9,120 nt of DNA from Anaerolineales bacterium (GCA_024643945.1 JAHELX010000226.1:1-9120), one strand, 5' to 3'; positions 1 through 6,708 are shown, counted from the stretch's first letter. Numbers and translations are program-made. Notes: generated from the sequence alone by a model not told the origin.

Positions 1-253
<253 letters not shown>

Positions 254-682
254 ATGCAACCGTCACCGATTTGGGACATCATTGTGAGCCACCTCCAGAG
301 GCCAGTCCAGGCTGAGGCCGTTGCAGAGAGCAGTCATGGGCAATCGGCTGATGTCGTAGCCAGCCAATTTCAACGGGGATTTGCCCCGAATGGCGGGCCG
401 GGCATCCTCGGAGAAGGGCGTGAAGTATCGGCCGCTTGCCAGGCGCCAAACAACACCTGTTCCTCTCGCAGCAGCTATGGAAAGGAAGCGCGCACAGTCT
501 GCCTATATTAAATAAACGAAAGAATTCAGGTTTTTTGCACATGGGTTTGGTGAATTGAGGGCCTTCGTTACTCTACACCAGACTCGTGTGAGACCATTCT
601 CTACTAAGCGACAGGGTAGCCAAGAGAGTCACGCGTAGTGGTCAAAAGGACGAGGGAATTATCTCCTGGCGATCTGGCCTTT
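254..682. other. Stretch without a recognisable gene
   Basis: Short open frames exist on both strands, but none has a credible ribosome binding site, a recognisable motif or a typical start. One - strand frame, closed by stops and covering roughly 270-500, has a protein-like composition but lacks an upstream start codon. It could be a worn gene remnant. An AT-rich patch at about 503-520 looks promoter-like but has no convincing paired box. I assign nothing here. Confidence 0.5.
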
Positions 683-957
683 TTATGGAAGGCCATAGGG
701 ATTCCTCGCTGCGCTCGGAATGACAGGGCGTGCACGCACCGATAGGGTTCCTCCCTGCACTCGGAATGACAGGCCGTGCACGCACCGATAGGGTTCCTCC
801 CTGCACTCGGAATGACAGGGCGTGCACGCACCGATAGGGTTCCTCCCTGCACTCGGAATGACAGGGCGTGCACGCACCGATAGGGTTCCTCCCTGCACTC
901 GGAATGACAGGGCTGCGCGCGCGTATAAGGACTCCCTGCTGCGCTTGGAATGACATG
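683..957. repeat. 46-bp tandem repeat array, four core copies plus degenerate edge copies
   Basis: Core copies start at 729, 775, 821 and 867, exactly 46 bp apart, and end at 912. Copies 2-4 are identical; copy 1 differs only at its last base (774, C for G). Each contains the palindrome CGTGCACG and a segment ending CACTCGGAATGACAGGG. The edges (about 683-728 and 913-957) are diverged copies whose CTCGGAATGACA or CTTGGAATGACA motifs match the common TCATTCCGAG-type bacterial dispersed repeat. There are no unique spacers, so this is not CRISPR. Open frames on the - strand through it merely translate the repeat. The array ends just before the promoter of the acetyltransferase gene. Confidence 0.9.
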
Positions 958-976
958 CCCGCACGTAGTTCCCAAC

Positions 977-1006
977 GTGACAATTATGGACAATTGGTGC
1001 TATAAT
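977..1006 (+). promoter_or_regulatory. Sigma70-type promoter of the GNAT gene
   Basis: A -35 box GTGACA (977-982, 5 of 6 to consensus) and a perfect -10 box TATAAT (1001-1006) are separated by 18 bp. The expected transcription start, around 1013, lies a few bases before the ATG at 1016, implying a leaderless or nearly leaderless mRNA. The spacer contains the direct repeat GACAATT at 979-985 and 989-995, a 10-bp period that could be an operator. This promoter rules out the upstream in-frame ATG at 950 as the start. Confidence 0.7.
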
Positions 1007-1015
1007 AGTGCCGTT

Positions 1016-2020
1016 ATGGTTGCTGTAGTTTCTCGCCCAAAAACCAAAACCTCCGGCCTGCGGCCTATGGAGCCGGCCCGCGATCTGGCCGGCGTGGCCC
1101 GTCTCATCCAGGCCGCCTTTGCCGACGACCTGGACCGTTCCGGGCAAGCCGCCCTGCGCGAGATGCGCAATATGAGCCGCTTGGGGCCGCTTTTGTGGTG
1201 GCTCGATCACGCCAGCGCCGAGTTCAGCGATTTGCTCTCTGGCTTCGTCTGGGTGGAAGGGGGGCAGATTGTAGGCAATGTCACCATCAGTCGCGTGGCA
1301 CCCGGCTCCTACCGTTGGGTCATCAGCAACGTGGCCGTGGCCGGGCCCTACCGCGGCCGGGGGATCGCCCGCGCGCTGATGGATGGGGCACTGGAACTGG
1401 TCCGCGAATGGGGGGGCAAGGTTATCATCCTCCAGGTGCGTGACGACAACCCCTCCGCGCTGCACATCTACCGGACCATGGGGTTCTATGATGTTTTCGG
1501 CACGACCTACTTACGCCTCGAGCGCGTGCCGGCAGTCAAGCCGCTCTTGCTGGAGCCAGCCCGCCTCCGCCCGCGCCGCTTCACCTCGGCCGACACACGC
1601 ATGGACTACGAACTGGCCCGGGCAGCCACTCCGGACAAAGTGCAGGCCGAGCAACCGGTGCGCCTGGGGCGCTACAGATTGGGTCTTGAGCATCGCCTGG
1701 CCGACTGGACGCGATGGCTGGTGGGGGGAGGTCCCACCTTACGCCTGGTCCTCGAGGGCCGCGACCAATTTGAGGCAACCATCAGCGCCGAACCGGGCAC
1801 CTGGTGGCGAGAAAACCGGCTCTCCCTTACGGTTCATCCTTTGCTCAGGGGACAGGTGGAGGTGGCACTGGTCAGCCACGCTCTGCATCACCTGGGACGC
1901 TGGCCGCGGCGAGTCACCCTGGTTCGCCATCCCACCTATCACCCGCAAGGGATCGAAGCCTTCAAATCCTTCGGCTTTCAAGAAGAACGCACGCTGCTGT
2001 GGATGAAGCGCGAATTATGA
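1016..2020 (+). CDS. Two-part GNAT-family N-acetyltransferase
   Basis: Predicted 334-residue cytoplasmic protein. Residues about 13-168 form a GNAT domain: first strand near 14-18, the acetyl-CoA binding motif A around 104-118 with the RGRGIA pyrophosphate loop (113-118), and motif B near 145-157 (NPSALHIYRTMGF). GNAT enzymes transfer acetyl from acetyl-CoA to an amine; the substrate here cannot be read. Residues about 185-334 resemble a second, degenerate GNAT half: the end (EAFKSFGF, about 314-321) mimics the usual motif B end, but no R/QxxGxG/A loop is visible. I chose ATG 1016 because it lies just past a strong promoter and keeps the first strand, which the in-frame ATG at 1067 would break. 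No Shine-Dalgarno sequence precedes it. It stands alone; a hairpin repeat and a new promoter follow. Confidence 0.85.
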   Translation: MVAVVSRPKTKTSGLRPMEPARDLAGVARLIQAAFADDLDRSGQAALREMRNMSRLGPLLWWLDHASAEFSDLLSGFVWVEGGQIVGNVTISRVAPGSYRWVISNVAVAGPYRGRGIARALMDGALELVREWGGKVIILQVRDDNPSALHIYRTMGFYDVFGTTYLRLERVPAVKPLLLEPARLRPRRFTSADTRMDYELARAATPDKVQAEQPVRLGRYRLGLEHRLADWTRWLVGGGPTLRLVLEGRDQFEATISAEPGTWWRENRLSLTVHPLLRGQVEVALVSHALHHLGRWPRRVTLVRHPTYHPQGIEAFKSFGFQEERTLLWMKREL

Positions 2021-2031
2021 ATTGGAAAGTC

Positions 2032-2082
2032 GGAAGGCTGGAAGGTTGGGTTGGCTTCAAGCTTCCAACCTTCCAGCCTCCC
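2032..2082. repeat. GGAAGGTTGG-type hairpin, possible terminator
   Basis: Positions 2032-2049 pair with 2065-2082 (17 of 18 bp, 14 of them contiguous), leaving a 15-nt loop. It begins 11 bp after the GNAT stop codon. A run of five T (2089-2093) follows 6 nt beyond the stem, so it may terminate GNAT transcripts, though the gap is larger than in a classic intrinsic terminator. The arm sequence resembles a dispersed repeat type and may be mobile in origin. Confidence 0.6.
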
Positions 2083-2091
2083 AGTTACTTT

Positions 2092-2120
2092 TTGCCCGCG
2101 CTTTCTGCTTGTGATAGAAT
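2092..2120 (+). promoter_or_regulatory. Sigma70-type promoter of the GT2 gene
   Basis: A -35 box TTGCCC (2092-2097, 4 of 6) and a -10 box TAGAAT (2115-2120, 5 of 6) have an ideal 17-bp spacer. Transcription would start near 2127. The first in-frame ATG (2132) would then have a leader of only about 5 nt; the ATG at 2168 would have about 40 nt. Confidence 0.55.
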
Positions 2121-2167
2121 AAGCGCAGTCGATGCTAACACATTCTCCGGCCTGTCACTGCGATCCA

Positions 2168-3121
2168 ATGCTTGAGCTTGCGATTATCATCGTCAATTTC
2201 AACACGCGCGATTATCTGCGTAACTGCCTGACCTCGATTTACAACAGTCGAGGCGATTTTGCGTTTGAGGTGTGTGTCGTTGACAACGCCTCGTCCGACG
2301 GCAGCGCCGATATGGTACGGGCCGAGTTCCCACAGACGCGGCTCGTCCAAAGCGCGGTAAACGGCGGCTATGCTTACGCCAACAACCTGGGCCTGCGCGC
2401 CTATGGCTTCGGGTCGACCAGCGCTGAGCTCCCGGGAGCCAACGGAGACTCGTCTCGATTTCTCTCCTCTGGGGCTCTGCCGGACCCTGCGCGCTACGCA
2501 CTCCTCCTCAACCCTGATACCGTGCTGCCCGCCGAGGGATTGGCAATGATGCTGGAATTTATGAACCAACATTCCGAAGCCGGCGTGGCCGGTCCCAAAC
2601 TGGTGCTCGAAGATGGCAGCCTGGATCTGGCCTGCCGGCGCAGCTTTCCCACCCCTCAGGTCGCCTGCTACCGCATGCTGGGGCTGTCGAAACTGTTTCC
2701 CCGGCATCCGCGTTTTGGCCGGTACAACCTGACCTATCTAAATCCCGACCAGGTAACCGAGGTGGACTCGGTGGTGGGTGCTTTTATGCTGGTCAGGCGC
2801 GAAGCCATCCAGCAGGCTGGGCTGTTGGACGAAGATTTCTTTATGTACGGCGAGGACCTGGATTGGGCGTATCGCATCACCCAGGCCGGCTGGAAGGTGT
2901 ATTACAACCCGGCGGTCACCGTGCTGCACGTGAAGCGTGCCGCCAGCCGCCACAGCCGCAAAGCGCAGCACGAATTTTACCGGGCTATGCACATCTTCTA
3001 TGATAAACACTATGCCCATTCCACATCACGCTGGCTCCACTGGCTGGTGTTGACGGGTATCAACCTGCGTTCGGGCTTGTTGAGGGTCCAGCAGTTGCTG
3101 GCGAGCAATGGTAGCGAGTAG
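2168..3121 (+). CDS. Family 2 glycosyltransferase, WbbL/rhamnosyltransferase-like
   Basis: A 317-residue GT-A fold glycosyltransferase that probably adds a sugar from a nucleotide donor to a growing surface glycan at the inner membrane face. Visible motifs: IIIVNFNT at the N-terminus (6-13), VVDNASSDGS (37-46), NGGYAYANN (65-73), LLLNPDT with the metal-binding Asp117 (112-118), the EVDSVVGAFMLVRR segment (198-211) and FMYGEDLDWAYR (225-236) with the putative catalytic acidic residues. WbbL-type proteins share this order; donor and acceptor cannot be read. Residues about 81-109 are an extra linker-like stretch. The start is chosen at the family's usual N-terminus; ATG 2132 would add 12 residues and is the alternative. 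Neither has a clear Shine-Dalgarno. The TAG stop lies inside the edge of a GTAGGGGC repeat. The glycosylphosphotransferase follows 138 bp downstream on the same strand. Confidence 0.9.
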   Translation: MLELAIIIVNFNTRDYLRNCLTSIYNSRGDFAFEVCVVDNASSDGSADMVRAEFPQTRLVQSAVNGGYAYANNLGLRAYGFGSTSAELPGANGDSSRFLSSGALPDPARYALLLNPDTVLPAEGLAMMLEFMNQHSEAGVAGPKLVLEDGSLDLACRRSFPTPQVACYRMLGLSKLFPRHPRFGRYNLTYLNPDQVTEVDSVVGAFMLVRREAIQQAGLLDEDFFMYGEDLDWAYRITQAGWKVYYNPAVTVLHVKRAASRHSRKAQHEFYRAMHIFYDKHYAHSTSRWLHWLVLTGINLRSGLLRVQQLLASNGSE

Positions 3122-3237
3122 GGGCAGGGCTTCCCCAAAGGCCTGCCCCTGGGGCGGCCCAGGGGGGACCTGCGGGTGCCCCTGCCCAGGCGACCGCACC
3201 CACCCATAGGTCCCCTGCGGGGAAGGGTCGCCCCTAC
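3118..3237. repeat. GTAGGGGC...GCCCCTAC intergenic palindromic element
   Basis: A GC-rich element of about 120 bp bounded by GTAGGGGC (3118-3125) and GCCCCTAC (3230-3237); with flanking bases the terminal match is 10 bp (3116-3125 with 3230-3239). It contains an internal hairpin (3120-3128 with 3142-3150). It fills nearly the whole gap between the GT2 and the glycosylphosphotransferase, provides the stop codon of the former and ends 10 bp before the Shine-Dalgarno of the latter. Related ends occur at 8948-8974 and, degraded, at 8423-8450. It could weaken read-through between the two genes. Confidence 0.7.
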
Positions 3238-3247
3238 TCATGATAAC

Positions 3248-3252
3248 GAGGA
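3248..3252 (+). promoter_or_regulatory. Ribosome binding site that fixes the 3260 start
   Basis: GAGGA lies 7 nt before ATG 3260. Upstream in-frame codons from ATG 3176 would translate the repeat element into a Pro/Arg-rich leader and have no such site, so 3260 is preferred. Confidence 0.75.
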
Positions 3253-3259
3253 ACGGCGA

Positions 3260-4654
3260 ATGAAACAACGAGCTTCCTGGCTGTTCACCGCCTCGCTGGT
3301 GGCCATGGATGCGCTGATGGCCGGCCTGGCGTTCGCTGGTGGCTACGTGCTTCGTCTCCAATCCGAATACGAAAACATCGCCCCTTTCAGTGACTACTGG
3401 GGCATGCTGCTCATCCACGTTGTCACCATCATCCTGGTCTTCTTCCTCTTCTACCGGCTCTACCACCGGCAGCGTGCCACTTCGCATATTGACGAGTTTT
3501 ACACCATCTTCGGCGCTGCCTCGGTCGGCACCATCGTAGCCATCGCCTTTATCTCCCTCTTGTTCAAAAATGGGCTGGACTACCCACGGCTTATGATGGT
3601 CTATGCCTGGGTGCTGACGATCCTGCTGGTGTCGTGGGGGCGCGTACTGCATGCCCGCTTTCAATGGAGCTTACAGGCCAGGGGATATAATGAGGCGCGA
3701 CTGCTTATCGTCGGCGCCGGCGAGGTGGGGCGTATGATCTTGCAGAAGATACGCCAGTCGCCGGGCCTGGGCTACCACGTGGTGGGCTTTGTGGACGACC
3801 GTGATCCGTCATCCACCGTGCTGGGGGTAGACCGGCTGGGCAAAGGCGACGATCTCCCCCGGCTCATCGAAGCGCATCGGGTAGATGAGGTCATCATCGC
3901 CATGCCCGAAGCCTCGCACCAGGAAATCCTATCCATCATCGCCCGCTGCGAGCGCGAAAAAGTCAGCATCAAGGTCTTCCCCGATGTCTTCCAGATTATG
4001 GCCTCTGAGGTGAGTATCGGCGATCTGAACGGGCTGCCGTTGCTCACAGTGCGCGACATTGCCCTGCGTGGCTGGCGCCTGGCCTTGAAGCGAACGGTGG
4101 ACATCCTGGGCAGCGCGCTGGCTCTGATTCTCCTTTCGCCCATTATGATGTTGGTCACGATTCTCATCAAACTCGATTCGCCGGGACCTGTTTTCTTCGC
4201 CCAGGAACGAATGGGCCTCGACGCCAGGTCTTTCATGATGCTCAAATTCCGCTCTATGCGGCCCGACGCCGAATCACAAACAGGCCCGGTATGGGCCGCT
4301 GAAAATGACCCACGCCGGACCCGGATTGGCGTGTTTATGCGTCGCTTTTCGATTGACGAACTCCCTCAGGTGATCAACGTTTTGCTAGGTGATATGAGCC
4401 TGGTCGGGCCGCGTCCCGAGCGGCCGGTCTTCGTCGATCATTTCAAGAAGAGCATCCCCCGCTACATGGAGCGCCACAAGGAGAAGGCCGGCATGACCGG
4501 CTGGGCCCAGGTCAATGGCCTGCGCGGTGACACCTCGGTCATCGAGCGCACCAAGTATGACCTGTGGTACATCGAAAACTGGTCGCTACTGCTCGATTTT
4601 AAGATCCTGCTACGCACCCTCATCGATATCTTCTTCGAAAAGCACGCTTATTAG
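3260..4654 (+). CDS. Undecaprenyl-phosphate sugar phosphotransferase (WcaJ/EpsE-type polyisoprenyl glycosylphosphotransferase)
   Basis: A 464-residue integral membrane enzyme of the polytopic phosphohexose-1-phosphate transferase family. Such enzymes start exopolysaccharide, capsule or O-antigen synthesis by moving a sugar-1-phosphate, often glucose, from a nucleotide sugar to undecaprenyl phosphate. Four N-terminal membrane segments are visible (about 8-30, 47-68, 83-103, 110-130), then a Rossmann-like domain with VGAGEVGR (151-158), a fifth hydrophobic segment (about 280-304), and the catalytic bacterial sugar transferase domain: KFRSMRPD (329-336), the Asp-Glu pair D366-E367 in the DELPQ motif, SLVGPRPERP (380-389) and a C-terminal TGWAQVNGLRGDT motif. 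Length and layout match the family. All expected catalytic motifs are present, so it looks functional. The GT2 upstream is a plausible partner adding the next sugar. The exact sugar is not readable. Confidence 0.93.
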   Translation: MKQRASWLFTASLVAMDALMAGLAFAGGYVLRLQSEYENIAPFSDYWGMLLIHVVTIILVFFLFYRLYHRQRATSHIDEFYTIFGAASVGTIVAIAFISLLFKNGLDYPRLMMVYAWVLTILLVSWGRVLHARFQWSLQARGYNEARLLIVGAGEVGRMILQKIRQSPGLGYHVVGFVDDRDPSSTVLGVDRLGKGDDLPRLIEAHRVDEVIIAMPEASHQEILSIIARCEREKVSIKVFPDVFQIMASEVSIGDLNGLPLLTVRDIALRGWRLALKRTVDILGSALALILLSPIMMLVTILIKLDSPGPVFFAQERMGLDARSFMMLKFRSMRPDAESQTGPVWAAENDPRRTRIGVFMRRFSIDELPQVINVLLGDMSLVGPRPERPVFVDHFKKSIPRYMERHKEKAGMTGWAQVNGLRGDTSVIERTKYDLWYIENWSLLLDFKILLRTLIDIFFEKHAY

Positions 4655-4663
4655 TGCTCAGCT

Positions 4664-4793
4664 ACCCTTGCGAAGAGCAGACCCTTCGCTCCGCTCACCT
4701 GCCCCGTGCCGGGATGGTATGCCTGCGCCACCCCGGCCCGCTGGCGCGAGCCAGGGCGGGCAAGTGCAGGCAGGGCAAGCTCTTCGCAAGGGT
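4664..4793. repeat. Nested imperfect palindrome (interspersed repeat, copy 2), between convergent genes
   Basis: Positions 4664-4678 are perfectly complementary to 4779-4793 (15 bp). Inside is a GC-rich hairpin around 4738-4760 (CCCGCTGGC/GCCAGGGCGGG with a two-base bulge), and a GCAGGCAGGGC segment near 4767-4777. The GGCCCGCT and AGGGCGGG pieces and the GCAGGCAGGGC segment also occur at 125-152, so the two loci look like one family. It fills the gap between the stop codons of the glycosylphosphotransferase and kbl. It may act as a two-way transcription barrier, but no T run supports a classic terminator. Confidence 0.6.
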
Positions 4794-4799
4794 TAGGAT

Positions 4800-5978
4800 T
4801 CAAATCACCCCCAGTTCTTTGCCCACTTTCTCAAACATAGCCAACGCCTGATCCAGGTCGTCGGTGGTGTGGGCGGCCGAAATCATCACCCGGATGCGCG
4901 CCTTGCCCCGCGGCACAGTGGGGAAGCCGATGGCGGTGGCAAACACGCCCTCCTCAAAGAGACGTTTGCTGAATTGCTGGGCCAGCGGCGCTTCGCCCAA
5001 CATCACGGGAGTGATGGGTGTCTCGCTGACGCCGGTATCGAAGCCCAGCTTCTGCATCTCCGCCTTAAAGTAGCGGCCATTCTCCCACAAGCGATCCACC
5101 AGCTCCGTGTTCTCCTCCAACAGGTCGACGGCAGCGATGCAGGCCGCCACGTCGGCGGGAGTAACCGCGCTGGAGAAAAGGAAGGGGCGTCCTCGCTGGC
5201 GCAGCCAATCCACCACCGGTTGACGACCTGCCACGTAGCCTCCCACTACGCCAAATGCCTTGCTCATTGTGCCCACTTCAATGTCCACCCGTCCATGCAG
5301 CCCAAAGTGGTCCACGATGCCACGTCCTCCGCGGCCCAACACACCCTCACCATGAGCGTCATCCACCATCAGCATCAAGTCGTGTTCTTCGGCCACGTCG
5401 GCCAGCCGGTCCAGGGGGGCAATGTCCCCGTCCATAGAAAAGACGCCGTCGGTGACCAGCAGCGCGCGCCGGTAGTCCTTCGTCTCCCGGACAACACGGC
5501 GCAGGTCGTCGGCGTCATTGTGCCGGTAGCGCACGATGCGCACCTTCGACAGCCGGCAGCCATCGATAATGCTGGCGTGGTTGAGTTCGTCGGAGAAGAT
5601 CACGTCCTCCTTGTCGACCAGGGCAGGGATGGCTGCCAGGTTGGCATTGAAGCCCGACTGGAAGGAGATGGCCGCTTCCACCCCTTTGAAGGCTGCCAGC
5701 CTTCTCTCCAGCTCCAGGTGCAGGTCCATCGTCCCGGCGATGGTGCGCACCGCTCCCGGCCCCACGCCATGGGTTTCGATGGCCCGCTGGGCGGCCTCCT
5801 TCAATCGTGGGTGATTGGCCAGGCCCAGGTAGTTGTTAGAGCAAAAGTTCAACACCCGGCGCCCGTCTACCTCCAGCCACGCCCCCTGCGGGGACGACAG
5901 GGTGCGGATCGTGGTGAACAAGCCTTGCGCTTTAAGCGCGTCGAGTTCCTCCTGAATCCATGATAGTTTGTCCGACAT
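4800..5978 (-). CDS. kbl: Glycine C-acetyltransferase (2-amino-3-ketobutyrate CoA ligase)
   Basis: A 392-residue cytosolic PLP enzyme of the alpha-oxoamine synthase family. Kbl converts 2-amino-3-ketobutyrate plus CoA to glycine and acetyl-CoA, the second step of threonine breakdown after threonine dehydrogenase. Visible: [14 protein letters not shown] (44-57), [11 protein letters not shown] (73-83), the PLP-stacking His134 in NHAS, VDDAHG (205-210) with Asp207 likely binding the pyridine nitrogen, and the Schiff-base Lys240 in GTMSKAFG. Length is normal for the family (about 395). The close relative 8-amino-7-oxononanoate synthase (BioF) shares these motifs; the [14 protein letters not shown] stretch looks Kbl-like to me, and no biotin or tdh gene is adjacent to settle it. 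The start is fixed by an AAGGAG site. It follows the SanA-like gene by 11 bp, probably as its operon partner. Confidence 0.9.
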   Translation of the reverse strand: MSDKLSWIQEELDALKAQGLFTTIRTLSSPQGAWLEVDGRRVLNFCSNNYLGLANHPRLKEAAQRAIETHGVGPGAVRTIAGTMDLHLELERRLAAFKGVEAAISFQSGFNANLAAIPALVDKEDVIFSDELNHASIIDGCRLSKVRIVRYRHNDADDLRRVVRETKDYRRALLVTDGVFSMDGDIAPLDRLADVAEEHDLMLMVDDAHGEGVLGRGGRGIVDHFGLHGRVDIEVGTMSKAFGVVGGYVAGRQPVVDWLRQRGRPFLFSSAVTPADVAACIAAVDLLEENTELVDRLWENGRYFKAEMQKLGFDTGVSETPITPVMLGEAPLAQQFSKRLFEEGVFATAIGFPTVPRGKARIRVMISAAHTTDDLDQALAMFEKVGKELGVI

Positions 5979-5984
5979 CTTTGT

Positions 5985-5990
5985 CTCCTT
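5985..5990 (-). promoter_or_regulatory. kbl: kbl ribosome binding site overlapping the upstream stop codon
   Basis: Read on the - strand, AAGGAG lies 6 nt before the kbl ATG (5978), and its first base is the last base of the TAA stop (5992-5990) of the SanA-like gene. Ribosomes finishing the upstream gene therefore sit on the kbl start site, which suggests translational coupling. Confidence 0.75.
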
Positions 5991-6646
5991 TATCTGCGTG
6001 AACTATCGACAATTGGTATAGGCAGCTTTTCGCCCAACACCGGCTGCGGATGCACGATGTGAACATCTAACCAGGCCTTGACCAATGCCGCCAGTTCACG
6101 CAATTGCCACCATTGGCGATATGGCGATCGGTACGTGCGGTGATCGGCCACCATGCCGACCGATGAGATTCCCAGGGCATCGCATAAATACAACGCCCGT
6201 TCCAGGTGAAAGCGTTGGGTGACAACCACGGCACGCCCCACTTCGAAGATTTCTCTGGCCCGGTAGCAGGAATCGTACGTTCGGCGTCCGGCGTAATCCA
6301 GCACGATGTCCTCATCTGGCACACCCAGCCGTAGGGCGAGCTGGCGCATCGCTTCCGGCTCATTATACCATTCAAAGCGATTGTCGCCGCTCATCAGCAA
6401 TTTCCTGACCGTACCCGATTGGTACAGATTGGCGGCGGCCGCCACACGGTCATACAGCGCCGGCGTCGGTAAACCCTCAGACGTCAGGCCGGCGCCGAGG
6501 ACGAGGGCGACACCGGCGGGCGGAACAGCCTGTACTTCCTCGTAAATGCGTGGGCTCATACGCCAGTGTACCCATAGACGCAACAGCCACGGTACGCTCA
6601 AGACTACGGCGAACAAGACAACAGTTACAGAGATCATCCTTTTCAC
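5990..6646 (-). CDS. SanA/YdcF-like DUF218 membrane-anchored protein
   Basis: From the GTG at 6646 it has 218 residues: one N-terminal membrane segment (about 5-25) followed by a soluble DUF218 domain expected outside the cytoplasm. Conserved DUF218/SanA features include ALVLGAG (47-53), a Pro-x-x-Ala-Leu-x-Asp-Arg stretch (60-67), LLMSGDN (83-89), EPEAM (96-100), TYDSCYRA (123-130) and [15 protein letters not shown] (141-155). SanA in Enterobacteria affects envelope permeability and vancomycin resistance; its biochemical activity is not firmly known. The frame stays open up to an ATG at 6685, but that lies upstream of a strong promoter (6654-6682), so I prefer GTG 6646, which would be leaderless. 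ATG 6637, preceded by AAAAGG, is the alternative. It is coupled to kbl downstream. Confidence 0.85.
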   Translation of the reverse strand: MKRMISVTVVLFAVVLSVPWLLRLWVHWRMSPRIYEEVQAVPPAGVALVLGAGLTSEGLPTPALYDRVAAAANLYQSGTVRKLLMSGDNRFEWYNEPEAMRQLALRLGVPDEDIVLDYAGRRTYDSCYRAREIFEVGRAVVVTQRFHLERALYLCDALGISSVGMVADHRTYRSPYRQWWQLRELAALVKAWLDVHIVHPQPVLGEKLPIPIVDSSRR

Positions 6647-6653
6647 GGCTTTT

Positions 6654-6682
6654 ATTATCGTCCGATTGGCCGGGTCTGTCAA
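6654..6682 (-). promoter_or_regulatory. Sigma70-type promoter of the SanA-like/kbl pair
   Basis: On the - strand, a perfect -35 TTGACA (6682-6677), a 17-bp spacer and a -10 GATAAT (6659-6654, 5 of 6). Transcription should start near 6647, almost exactly at the GTG start codon. The -35 box begins 1 bp after the T run of the dnaN terminator, so the two signals are back to back. Confidence 0.75.
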
Positions 6683-6683
6683 C

Positions 6684-6708
6684 AAAAACGCCAGGGAGGT
6701 CCCTGGCG
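6684..6708 (-). terminator. dnaN: Intrinsic terminator of dnaN
   Basis: A perfect 9-bp GC-rich stem (6708-6700 with 6697-6689, CGCCAGGGA/TCCCTGGCG) with a tight loop is followed on the - strand by five T (6688-6684). It lies 30 bp after the dnaN stop codon. The two-base formal loop means the closing A-T pair is probably open. Confidence 0.85.

Noticed and set aside
683..957. Possible CRISPR array
   Set aside because: The 46-bp units are contiguous and identical with no unique spacers, and no cas genes are present.
950..1015. Upstream start (ATG 950) for the GNAT gene
   Set aside because: The added codons overlap the -35 and -10 boxes of a strong promoter and the edge of the tandem repeat.
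604..1465. Long - strand open frames through the tandem repeats (including a 260-codon frame)
   Set aside because: They translate the 46-bp repeat in three phases and the antisense of the GNAT gene. There is no ribosome site and no motif, and openness follows from the repeat lacking stops.
3176..3259. Upstream start (ATG 3176) for the glycosylphosphotransferase
   Set aside because: The 28 added codons translate an intergenic palindromic repeat into a Pro/Arg-rich peptide; a good ribosome site precedes ATG 3260.
4869..5963. Antisense 364-codon open frame on the + strand across kbl
   Set aside because: It is the shadow of a clearly recognised kbl; composition is His/Gln-rich without motifs and there is no start signal.
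6008..6017. GACAATTGGT shared with the acetyltransferase promoter (989-998)
   Set aside because: This copy lies inside the coding sequence of the SanA-like gene. A 10-bp match in 9 kb can be chance.
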